Assembly: GCA_020284085.1 (NCBI GenBank)
Contig: JACEVL010000807.1
Coordinates: 114,501-178,500 of the forward strand
Direction: 5' to 3'
Source of the DNA: Aporrectodea caliginosa
Taxonomy: Eukaryota > Annelida > Clitellata > Crassiclitellata > Lumbricidae
DNA: 64,000 nucleotides
A program made the translations under genes and the position numbers. The notes below the pieces were generated by a model. That model saw only the letters and a program-made list of their open reading frames with translations. It had not been told where the DNA came from and made no database searches. Below are positions 22,238 through 35,479 of this stretch, one piece after another (position 1 is the first letter of the stretch; every line of letters begins with the position of its first letter).

Positions 22238-25200
22238 ATGCAAACTAACGGGGTGGACTACCCCCCAGTGACGAACCCCGCCGTAACCGAGATGGACGGG
22301 GTGGAAGACGGTCTTCTCAATGGGGTCACCAACGGAGATGTGGTCGATAGGTCCTCCACGACCGAAGCCAGAGGAATGTCGAAGACACAGCAGGAGATAA
22401 TACGACTTATTGGGCAATTCTTGCGCAATTTGGGACTAAAGTAAGTGGATCCTTTGTTTGGGTTTTATCTTCATTGCTAATTCAATTAATTAGTGGAACT
22501 GCGTCGACAGTTCCAGCTGTTACTGTTCCACTGGGACTTCGGTATGTCGTTTTTAATGTCAATTTGAGAGTTTATATGTTCATTGTTTTTGTTTCTTTGT
22601 TGTTGTTATTGTTGAAAGCAGTTAAGTTAGAATGATTGACAAGCAGTGACTTGCAGTTAACTGGTGTGTTGAATTTCTTTGTTTCTGTGGTATTTACCTT
22701 TCCGAGGAAGAGAATGTTGAATGAGAAATTTTCAGGGATTGTGAAATTTTTTTAGACTTGTTTGGTTCATAATAAAGTGAATGCCTGAGACTGACTAGTG
22801 TATAGGCTTCTAGTTGAATTAATTACAATGTATCGTATTACATTGTGTCAATATGGATGAATTGACAACACTGGATTGAAAAGAAAATGACACTAGTTAT
22901 AGGTGTGTGAATGAAAAAATTGCATAAATACAAAATACCAATCTAACGAATTAAAAATTCTGTTTTGCGTGCTTCTGTAGAACTCATAGTTCCCACTTTG
23001 TAATTTCACGTTTCGAATGTTTCACGTTTAGAGTTGTGATTTGTATCTCAAAAATGTGTGACAGTAATGATGTGCAGTGTGCACTAAGGACAACAGCTGG
23101 TTGTCATAACTTTATCTTTTTTGATGATGAAATTCAGAATTTATAACAAGTAAGTAGGTAGGTAAGTAAGTAATTACTAAAGAATGCATATTGAAGCTGA
23201 TTGGTTTAACAGTGATCACCACTCGTGCTAGTGACTCCTGTTTCTCTCATTATTTTGAAGAGATTTTCCAAATATTGGTACATTTGAGGTGCTGAGATTG
23301 ATAATTTGCAGAATACTTGTAATTATTTATTTATTTAGTTAGTTATCTAGATACCCTAGTAAGTAAGTAAGTATATTCTTTATTAAACCAGTTGTAGTAA
23401 AACCGCACAAACTTCATAGGGCAAATACAAAATCAGTATGAGTACAGTATTTATCCTATAAATGTTTTCCGCATATTATTGTCAATAAAAGTCAGGACTC
23501 TATCATGAAATCATGGGCGGAGAGTATAGACAGTTATTATCCTTGGTGAGAGCAGTTTATGTAAGTAAGTAAGTACTAAAGAATGCATGACCAGTGTTTC
23601 CGTTAACGCCCAGATGGCCGTTTTTACGTCCTTAAAAAACGTCCATAACGTCAAAATTTTTCTCTGTGATAGCTGCAAGAAATGATGAGCTACGTCCAAA
23701 AAAATTCTAGGTCAGAACGTAAATATGTTCTCTTTTTGGACTCTAGCGGAAACACTGTGTAAGACATGACCCGAGTTTTTGTGAGGAGTCCGGTATCTAC
23801 CTGCGGGTAGAGTTGGTCAAGTACCTCACAAAAGCAATGCCGAAATAATGTTGGAGTTTATGTTGATATAGAAAATGTTAACATAACAAACTTTAATGAC
23901 CGATCAAATCTGCTTGTGTGTGTAGTCGCACTGTTGAGCAGTTGGCCTGCGAGTCGGGATGCATTCTGGAGGATCCCACTGCTTCCAAGCTGAGACAGCA
24001 TGTTCTGGATGGAAAATGGGACAAGGTATTGTCCCCTTAACGTTTGATTGATTTTACAAATATTTTAGAATTTAGTAGCATGAAAAATACTTGTAACTCG
24101 GGTATGAGTGTTAAATGATTGTAGATTTGGGTTTTGTGTTCTGTTTTTGTTTCTTTTTCTGTTGCGTGTATAGAATGATCAGTGTACAATGTAATGTCAT
24201 TGTATTTGTGTCTTAGCCACTTTGGGCTGATGTTTTTTGTGGTGAGATATCTTTCACATAAAACTGCACTTACAAAGTTGACACGAACTGATGAAGTGTG
24301 TAATTGATGGAAACCCAATCTTAAAAACATTTTATGTAAGAAATTAGGTGACCTTGTTTGGAGGCCTTGTGTTGTTGATCTGACCTTTGGATGTCTATAT
24401 AAATATTTTAGTTTGAAGGACTGCAATGTGGATTAATAATGTTATTTGACATTCAATGAATGTCAGTAGTAACAGTGAAGCTTGGAGATTGAATTTTTCA
24501 CAATTTTTAAAGAGTCTGTGAAAAATACCCTCTGCAGGTTCGAATTTTTGTATTTTTAGGTTGAAGCTGATGTTTTGCAGTTGCAATCGTCCTTACCAAT
24601 TTCTGCTCAAGAGCTAACAGTTTGTATCTTTTCTTTGTAGTTTTTAGCTCAGGCTGGTAGTTATTTAGAATGTGAATACAAACAAAAACAGCGTGTTGGT
24701 GCAGCTTCTTTGCGAACCCCACTGTAGTGTGATTTTAGATAAATTTTTTTCTTTTTATGCAAATAAATACCGGTAGTTGTATCCAGAGATTCCAGACATG
24801 GAAGAAAGTACTGGAATATTTAAGGTAAAATTTTGATGTAATGTAAGACTAGGTAACATTTGATCTTTTTGTAATTGTAATTGAACATTTATATATCGCC
24901 ACTCAGAGATTCAGAGGCACTCCTGACCCAGGTCAGTACTGTCACTGAGAAATAAAAGTCTTGGTGCATTTGTCTGTCAGGAGTGGCCTTTTAGTGTGAT
25001 CCTGGGATTCAGGGATTTTTGACTGAATCACAAAAAAGACAATGTTCAGTGATCCAACAATTGGACATGCTTATAAAATTATGTGACCCAAGGAATAAAA
25101 ATGGTTCACATGTTGAAAATGTTAGAAAATGAGTATTTTGCATATATTTTTCAGGACCAACTTTTTGCTTTAAAATTACCCCAAAACTTTGGTTCTACCT

Positions 25201-28200
25201 TACTTTTTGACAAAGTTACGAATTTTTATGTGTTCAATATTTGGAAATTATTTTTAGTAATTTTAATATACAATCATGAAAACTAAAACAGTACCCTTTA
25301 CAAAATCCTGAAAACACACATTGAAACAATGAATTTCATCAAATGTGAGATCAGAAATGCAAAAAAGCATTTTTTAATTTATTTCCATTAAAATCTTAAA
25401 ATGAGCCAAAAAATGACTTCTGATCATATTGCTGTTTTCCTAGCAATGCAATTTGTCGACATCCGACTCATTTTGATTCCCTGTGCCAATTATTATGTTG
25501 ACTTGTGTGGTGAACAACAGTTTGTGTATTTTGTATGATACTTGAAATTTAAAACCCATGATGTAGAGGGAAATACACACTTTCGTAAGCTATCTTAAAT
25601 GGACAGAAAAACGCTGTTCTTTCATAAGGATTCTGATAAAAACGCTGTTCTTTCATAAGGATTCTGATAAAAACGCTGTTCTTTCATAAGGATTCTGATA
25701 AAAACGCTGTTCTTTCATAAGGATTCTGATAAAAACGCTGTTCTTTCATAAGGATTCTGATAAAAACGCTGTTCTTTCATAAGGATTCTGATAAAAACGC
25801 TGTTCTTTCATAAGGATTCTGATAAAAACGCTGTTCTTTCATAAGGATTCTGATAAAAACGCTGTTCTTTCATAAGGATTCTGATAAAAACGCTGTTCTT
25901 TCATAAGGATTCTGATAAAAACGCTGTTCTTTCATAAGGATTCTGATAAAAACGCTGTTCTTTCATAAGGATTCTGATAAAAACGCTGGTCTTTCATAAG
26001 GATTCTGATAAAAACGCTGTTCTTTCATAAGGATTCTGATAAAAACGCTGGTCTTTCATAAGGATTCTGATAAAAACGCTGGTCTTTCATAAGGATTCTG
26101 ATATCTGAATGCAGTTTTACATGCAATCAATCATGGAGTGATGCCTTGAGCATTATAAAAATGATGTGATAGAAGTATTCTTTTTTAGATTGTATGCATG
26201 TATTTATCAAGACATCTATTTTAGCACCTTTTTAAGTACTTAACAAGCAGTGATGCATGCATAGCCGCCTACCTGTTATCTCTAGTGAACAAGTGCATTT
26301 TTCAGTAGGCTTTTGCAATGACAATGCTAAGCTTGTTGAATTTATCTGATGAAATACAGACTGTTGTTTTTCTTTTTCAGAAAATGCGTCTTATGATTCT
26401 TGAGCAGAAGTATTTGGAGATGCTGGAGGATGGACAGCATCATGAAGCCCTTGATTGCCTCCGTAACCAAGTTACTCCACTCAAACCTAACACTGAGCAT
26501 GTGCGCCAGCTGAGCTCGTAAGCCCTGAAACGCCTTCGCTTTCTCATTTTAATTTAGGTCTCATTCTCAGTATTTCAAGAACAAAATGAGCCCCTAAGAA
26601 GTTTGTAAGCCACATTCAGTGACTTATTGTTTATGTGAGATGGCTTGTTGTACAGGGTTAAATTCTTTTTTAGCTGTGGCTGGGAGCACCTCTGAGTAGC
26701 TCTCGTGAAGACACTGAAGAGGCGCTATATAAATTCTCAGAATGAATGATTGAATGAAATTCACAAACTGTAAGTTAGGGAAGGTGAGCAGCCCATTATA
26801 ACAGTGCTTATCAAACTTTCTAATGCTGCAAACCAGTAATTCTTATTAGGATTTTATGTACTTTTTAAACTGTGTTTATCAGATGTCTATGCACCAAAGT
26901 GTGATTAGGAATTGGTTTATAAAAAATATACTTACGTACCAGCCATTTTGCAGACTGGTACTTTTCAACTTCAGTTTACATATATGACATGTTATAATAA
27001 AATTTAGATTTCATATAACATTGTCAATGATTATTACAGCTATGTTTTTTGTTACTGTTGCGTGTTTAAACAGTTTATTATGTATGAACACTGTATTGTT
27101 CTCATTTATTACGTTTAACAACATATAAGGTTATCTTTTATTTGAATAGGATTGTGATTCTGCTTATCATTTATTGGTAATGGGCCGCGGACCACAGTTT
27201 GAGTAGCTGTTGAACTCTTTGTTACTGTTACTATGTTTGCAGCTCTTATTGACTTTACTTCTGAAGTGACTGTATTTGGGTGTGACATTGTGAAGGTATC
27301 TGATGGGTGTTGCTTTCGAAAGGTATCTGAGGTATCTGATAGGTGTTAATTTGAAATTTTGGTATCTGTTGGGTGCTAATTTGAAAAGGTATCTGATGGG
27401 TATTACTTTCAAAAGGTATCTGATGGATGCTAATGTGAGAAGGTATCTAATGAGTGCTGATTTGAAAAAGTGTCTGATGGTTGCTAATTTGAGAAGGTAT
27501 CTGATGGGTGTTACTTTGAAACCTTGGTATCTGATGGGTGCTAATCTGAAAATGGGTGTTACTCTCAAAAGGTATCTGATGTGCAGTAGCTCCGAGGATA
27601 TCCACAGATTGGCCAAATGGTCGGGAAAGGGTCCAGTCTCGCGAGGAAAGCTGCTGGAGTCTTTACAGGGTAGGTGTTCTGTTTAGAATTCATTACTAAG
27701 GCTGTGTCTTGCTTGAGATTTTGGCCTGCCTGCCTGTCCTCTGGGCTGATCAGTGATTTGTGCATTATTGCAGTGATGTATGGTAGTAGGCTTTTCAAGT
27801 GAGATTTAGACAGAATAATAAATTGAACTGAGACATAAGTAATAATTGTGTGAATTTGTTAAATTTAGCTATGAGCAATGTGCACAACTCATTTTTTTTA
27901 CTTTATTACTTTATTTTTGATTTCAACATGAAGTATAAGGCAATTTTTACTGATGAAAATTAAATTACTTTTTATTTTAAGATGAAGTATAAAGCAGTTT
28001 TTCTTTTTTGGAAATGAAATTACTTTTTATTTTAAGATAAAACTCTGTTACTGGTGGACGCGAAAAAGAGTAGAAATGGAGGCAATACACCAGTGTTTGT
28101 GAATTGTTACAAACTGTTTGCTTAAATGTGTTACTAAAGAATGTAATTATTTGTATGTTCCCCTATGAGACATCATTCTGGATTGATAGCATTTCAACAA

Positions 28201-29341
28201 AATTGGGTGTAACAAAACCGGCAATCTGTTCTCGTACAATTTCTGTGCACTGCCACTCCTATATCTTGCTTCAGTTTGATATGTGGTAGTAGTATAGTGT
28301 TTAACATGCTGGGCTGTCAACTGGGATGTCAGGGTTTCAAATCTCCACCAGGGCAGAAATGAATTTCAAGATTTCAGTTCCACTTGCACCAATAGCGAAT
28401 TCGGTTATGAAACGAGTACACCAACTGCGCACTGTCGGTGGGACGATGAGGCACTATATAAATTTATAGATACAGTACATTTACAGTCAGTTGTCAAGAG
28501 GAAAATTACTCCGAATACTGTTGTAGATATCAGCCTGTATAATTAAGGAAAGGAAAATGATTTTCATTTGCTGAAGTTTTCTGTAGCACTTAAGCCTATT
28601 GTGACTGACAGTGTGTCTTTCACCATGGTGATTAATGACAATGGTAATTGTGGGGCACGGTGGTGTAGGGGTATGTTCGATGCCTTGCAGCCGGAGGGTT
28701 GCGGGTTCGAATCCACCTCAAGCCGCCGCGTAGGAACCCTGGGCAAGTCCTTCACCGCAATTGCTCATGCGCTTCGGCGTGAAACTCCGATTCAGTGTCC
28801 GCGCTGTAGTCGGGAGCGCCTCTGAGTAGAAATCTTGAAGGCGCTATAACAAGTGCTCATACATACATACATTTATAGATACAGTACAGCTGAAGTTATG
28901 TTTCTGTAGCACTTGAGCCTTTTGTCACTGACAGTGTGTGTTTACCCCCACAGTGATTAATGACAATGGTGAATGAGGTTGTTCATTTAATTTGCTGAGG
29001 TTATTTTCTTTCGCATAGCATATCTGCCTTCGTCACTGATGGTACCACCTCAGCGATTAATGACGCTGTTAAATCAAGCCGCCCTGCGACAGATGGACCA
29101 ATGCCTTTTTCATAATACAACCTACGGAGACAGTCCTCTCGAATCCATTTCTCTACTGCTGGACCACGCGTGTTCCAAGTAAGATGTCATTCAAACACAT
29201 ATTAAATAACTGTGAGGTTCATTCTAGGGATGAGCCGAATGGCACTTTTTACCAAATTGCCGAATCCGGATAGCTGGCCTGCTATTTTTGAACCAAATAG
29301 TTGGCGGTAATCATTTTCTTCACATATATATACATACATAC

Positions 29342-29406
<65 letters not shown>

Positions 29407-32400
29407 CGAAGATAAACCTGTCCGCCATTGTGTTGACACGTCAAGTAACAATTTTATTAGTTACACGAACTTTCAATTCTAATTAAATATTAAAGATTAC
29501 TGCAGAAGGTCGCCAAAAACAATTGTTTTTGGTCAAAAATATTACTTTTTTAGTTATTCGGATATTAAGGCCTGGGATCACCGAATCCGGATAATACCGA
29601 ATAGTGCAAAATCCGGCCCGAACTGAATACCGAATAGGTATTCGGCTCATCCCTAGTTCATTCTAAGCTGTCTTGTAATCTTATTGGCTCTGAAACATCT
29701 GTATGTCTAATTGCTCTTCACCTGGCAATTGACAAACCTTGTCTCAGACTTGTTGTTCTGTGTAACTTTGATTGTCTCCTTGAGGCTTGAATTAATCCCT
29801 CCCAGCGGAGGGGTCAGCCACACGGATCGTTTTTCTCCACTTGTTTCTGTCACCAGTATCTTTCTTTCTTCAATCTGAAAGACTTCAGGTCTTGTGGCAC
29901 ATCATGTCTCCCCATCTCTTCTTCTGCTGTCCCCAACTACGGTGTCCGATGACCTCTGCTCTTACAATTCTCTTTATGCAGTTTTCATCCTCTCTTCTCA
30001 TCTGTGTAACTTTGAGTTACAAATGTTCATAATAATAATAATAGTCAAAATAATAATAACAATAATCAATGCTGTGATTAATGTCAGGGAGTTTCCTGAG
30101 GCTAACTTGTATTTATTTGCAGCATAGTGGTTTTTCAAGTAACACTCTTGAGTCTGTAATCGAAAGATTGAAGACTCTAGCTAGCCAAGTGGACCCCACT
30201 TGATGACCCTTATTGAGTTCTTCATGTGCACTTGTGCCTGTCATCAAATTTCAGTATAATTTCATACCAGCATAAGCTGAGGAGTAAACAATAAGATGTT
30301 CTGGCCCTATGTCCAAGGTCTTTGGATTTCTCCATGGCTGGTACCAAAGAGTAGGAAATGAGTGTCTGCTCTGCATTTCACTAGGGACAGAGTAGCTTCA
30401 CTTCAACTACTGGAAGAATTTCCTCTTATGCGGTCACATTATGCAAAGTTTGGCATGATAGTAGTAGTGTTTTGATGGCTTTCATGTGCTTGGTTATCAC
30501 TTGCACTGTGTTGTGATTAGTTGGTTCGCTTCACAGAAGACCAAAGCTGTATTTGTTTGATGGTAGATTGGTATTGAGTGAAGAATTCTGGTAATGGCTG
30601 TTTGTAAATACCCATTACATGACAATGTAACCAAAATTCTTGTAATATTACAATGTAAACACTAAACAATGTAACCAAGATCTTGCATGGCGTCTTTGTA
30701 AAAGACTAGGCTTGTTAGCGGCTCTTCAAATACAAAACACTTGATTTAAATTGGTACAAATTAGCATGTTGTGAAACTTGTGCAATAATTTCATTGGGTG
30801 AGTAGGTTGTGGGTTCAAGTGGAGTCTATAGGGATATCTTAATAGACAAAATGGGAAAGGAGACATTGTGAAGAAGTTTCTTGTTTGTCTAGGGATCAAT
30901 TTCCCTGCACTACTTCTCAAATCCTGTCAGATCATGCGGAAGACGTGTGGTTCTGTCGTTTCTCACCAGATGGCTCCAGATTGGCCACAGGTGCAAAGGA
31001 TGGCAGCCTTATCATTTATGATGTCGATAAGGTACCACAGAACTGAATTTTCTTTACAAAGTCACTGATTTTTGTGTCTAATTCAGATATGCCGTACCAG
31101 ATAAAGCTGAACATTGTACGATTTTAAAAACTACAATAAACTGAAGATACATCTACTTAAATCAGTTTTTTCCTTTTGGGATTTTGATGGGACATACCTG
31201 GAAGTTGGTATGCACACCAACTTTGCATAGTAACCACCATAGACTGGTGCCTTGAGTATTTATGTTATACTGATGCTGTAGAGGTTATTTCACTTTAATT
31301 ACTATGATAGTATGATTTATTGCTAATTCCTTTAGTTTTTATGTAGTAAAAAGGTTTTATCTCTAACTTTGGAAAGACCTTTAAGCCTACTGTTCTTTGT
31401 AAAGTTTGGCGACTTCAAGCATATTGGTTCAGCGCTTACAGTTTGTGCAAATTGCTACGGTTCAGTCATCCTCTGATTCATCTTCAAACATCCAATAAGA
31501 CCTTAGTTTATCAATGCATAAGTTGCGTACTTGTCAGCTTATTTTTAATAAACGAAAATTGATTGATTGAGATAGTTTTGGGTGCTCTCAGCATACTATT
31601 GCATTGTACTAGTACAAAATTTGACTAGCTGTCACTAAGACATCAGTTAATTGTCATTTAATAATTCACAGTTTGAACAATGGTTTAGCACCTTAAATTG
31701 GTTGAGTAAGGAATTTTAATTGGAATGTTTGTAACACGTTGTCTCATAGTTATAAATGAATGTATGTGTGATGTTACGTTGTGAAGAAGCATACAGTGTG
31801 GACTCATTGACACAAAGTCATCAGGGGACATGCTTTATTAGTCATGAGCACCTCTGAGTAGTCCTCTTGAAGAGGTGCTATATAAATCCTTGAATGAATG
31901 AATGAATGATACAGCATGTAAACCAGGCCATGTGTAAAAGAGAATGTCGCTGGAAATGTCAATGTTTATCGCTACTACACTGTAGTGAATTTTCTTTGGT
32001 AAACGTGTTGCAGGAAACGTACAGACTGACAAGGAAGCACAGTCTGGCCGGTCAGACAAATGGAATTGCTCACATTTCCTGGAGCCCAGATGGAGTTCAT
32101 ATCATCACCTGCGGACCAGAAGGATCGGCAGAAGTCATCATTTGGAACGTCGAGGTTCGGTCGATGCAATGTTTCTGCCATTTAACCCTTTTGTATTTTC
32201 TCTTAGTGCGTCTAACTTTAATGTATCTATTGCAATGGAGAGGGTAAAGTCGTAATCATAGATGCAAGTTTATATAGCGCCACTTCAAGAGAAACTCATC
32301 AGAAGTTCTCTCGACCTAACAGGATGCAACCGTGATCGGAAAGAATGATCTTCAAGTGCTTGTGGATATAAGTAAATAAGTATATTCTTTGTTTTACCAG

Positions 32401-35400
32401 TTGCACAGCCACACCGTGGTGTACATACATGTTAATTAGGAAGAATACAACATTCTAATTATAAAAGTTTCCACATTAGAATGTCTGCAAGAGGTGAGGA
32501 GCGTTCATGCAATTGAGATCATAAGGTATATTGTTAGGGCCTTTTGGGTGGTAGTAACGTATGTACCGGTAGTACATGGGCCGGGTTGCTTTGGACCACT
32601 GTGAAAAGACTGATATCCACCTTTCGTAAAGAAAGGCCGAGGAGTTTATGTTGTAAGTTGACAGGCAACTTATCTCAGAAGGGATAAGTTGCATGTCAAC
32701 TTATCCCTTCTGTCAGCAAACAAGTTACCACACCAAAACTTATTTGCTGGTCTGTAAGTGTTTGGGCTGGAGTGACAACCAAGTCGCCTTGTGCAGCAGA
32801 GCGTAGAAATATGTCTTGTGTGCCGCAGGTAACAAGTTCCGGGGTATTGTGCTGACAAAACAACTCTATAGTCCTTGTGTCATGCTTGACTTGTGAAGAT
32901 ATTGATGCCCTAGGCAACACACCTTGACACTGTTACTATAATGGACCAGCAGACTTCAATTGAAACTACTGTTGTTACCAACAGTGTGCGTCTGCAGGCT
33001 GTTTCAATTCATAGCTGTTAAAATTTTTAGCTAACATTATTTATTATTATTAATGAGACAATTATACTGCACTAATTTATGATAACAACAAAAAACTTCT
33101 TCTTTTTTTAACTGACAAAACTTTTATTTCTCAGAACAACAATGCATATAACAGTTCCAATAATACATAGTACATTTCAGTGCACTGGCTAGGGAATAGG
33201 GGAGACCCAAAAGGGGCAGAAACCCCGCTTAATTAGGGACCCCCACCCCCATTAACTAGATTCGATGATATTGCCTCATAGGTGCTGTTTGTAGGATTGT
33301 TACTTCTGTCAGTAGATGTCAGAAGGAGCTTTGAACCTGTTGAACTTTTGCTTTTTAATCTTCAGACTGGTGAGCAGAAGAATAAAGTGTTGCATGCTAA
33401 TGATGACAGTCTAACGACTGCTGCCTGGCACTCGGATGGCGTGCGCTTTGTCACTGGTGGAGCCAAAGGACAGTTCTATCAATGTGTAAGCATGTCATGC
33501 TGAGTCTTAGAATTTTGGGAGATTTCTGTTACACTGGTTTGATTCTGTATTTCATGAATGTGAGCAGTGGCGGCGCCAGGATTTCAGGTTTGGGGGCTAA
33601 AGCTCAAAAAACCTTCCCTTTTGTCCCCTCCTCGCTGTGATTTGCAGTGATTTCCCACTTTTTGGGGGGCTGAGCCGCAGTTAGGGGGGCTAAGCACCCC
33701 CTAGCCCCCTCTGGTGCCGCCACTGAATGTGAGGTTGGTTTCCGCCAGCTGTACAATGATGATATAACCTCCACCGAAGATATTTAACTGCCTGCTAAGG
33801 ATGTGAAGAACTTTATCCCATGCGTACTTTACAAACATTTGCCCTAGGTCATACCTGACTGTACTGACTTTCTTTTTCTAATGATAGCATTTAGCTGTTT
33901 CTCCCGAGTAACTGTTTGCGGCCTGTCAACCTATTCAGAAAATAAAACAAATATACATACATATTACATATGGTACATAAAACCATTCTGCTTGAAATTC
34001 TTTACAATCTGTTAGTTACTGTAGTTGATCAATGTAAATCTTTTCTAATGTAAGCCTTTATATCGTGAGAAGCTCTACCATTTTCTTTGTATGCAGTGTC
34101 AATTTCAGTGTCTCTGGGTCAATAAGTAAGTAAGGAAGTAAGTATCGACTTTAATTCACGGTTGCAGATCGCATTCTGAATCACAAACGACATTATACAT
34201 AAACATGTACATTCAAAGATAAGAATAATCAGAATATAAATGATTGATACTGACAAATCTTTTATGTGATTTTGGGTTTGTTGAATGCAGAATGTTGAGG
34301 GCACTGTCCTGTCCACCTGGGAGGGTGTTCGTGTCCAGGGAGTCGTATGCCTGTCAGACAATCGGACTGTGCTAGCGGCGGACTCACACTACCGTATTCG
34401 AGCTTATAACTTTGATGATCACACAGGAGATACTGATTTGTAAGTTTTAAAATGATCAGTTATGCATTCAGTCATGCCAGTTACAGTGCTTCGTAGTCTC
34501 CTTTATTTGCCAATACACTGATGTATTTGTGCCAGTAACTAAAACGGGCGATTGGGGCTTTTGGGTCGTTGGCCCACGTGCCTGGAACAGTCTTCCTGCA
34601 CCTATTCAGGAAGCCAAAAGCCATTATGTTTTGAAAAAACAGTTAAAAATCTACTTGCTATATAACTCCCGAGCATCAGCATTTGCACTGCAAGTAGACA
34701 ATGTGTGTAAAGCATCCTAGAAGTATAAATTGCCGTAATTACTATAACAAATGCAGGAGAGAAATAATTGTGTTATGACCTTAAATGCACTGATTTAATT
34801 CAGTTAGAGTCCTACATGCAGTGCTTTCCGGAGATACTTCAAGCACACTATTCCAAGTTCTTGGTGTTGATATATCAGGAATGCATGAGGAAGTATATTT
34901 ACTTCAATTTTCGTTTATTCATGCAAGACCTGATGCCAGACACATCTTGTTTACAGTCATAGATGATGTCACTATTGCCCTTAGGTATGTTATTTGAATT
35001 AAGCCAAAGTTAATACGTGTTTGTTGAGTGGGGGTTATGTGACTCAACGCTAGTCCCTTGTTAAAGGAATGTGAATGTCAAGTTGCTAGAATGATTTTGA
35101 CTGGTGTTGTTTTGTAGACTTCAGGAACACCATCCCATCATGTCGTTCACAGTCAATGATTCAGAACAGCTAGCCTTACTAAACATCGCAACTCAGGTCA
35201 GCCATTTCACTCACAGTTAGTCTTGCCTTGAACCTTGAATACAAGGGGTGCGGTGGTGTAGGGGTATGTTCGGTGCCTTGTAGCCGGAGGATTGCGGGTT
35301 CCAATCCACCTCAAGCCGTCGCGTAGGCAAGTCCTTCACTCGCAATTGCTCATGCGCTTCGGCGTGAAACTCCGATTCAGTGTCCGCGCTGTAGTCGGGA

Positions 35401-35444
35401 GCGCCTCTGAGTAGAAATCTTGAAGGGGCGCTATAACAAGTGCT

Positions 35445-35479
<35 letters not shown>

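Noticed and set aside
27167..27616. 149-codon minus-strand frame (IRYLLK-type repeats)
   Set aside because: It is the complement of the 27-bp array and has no independent support.
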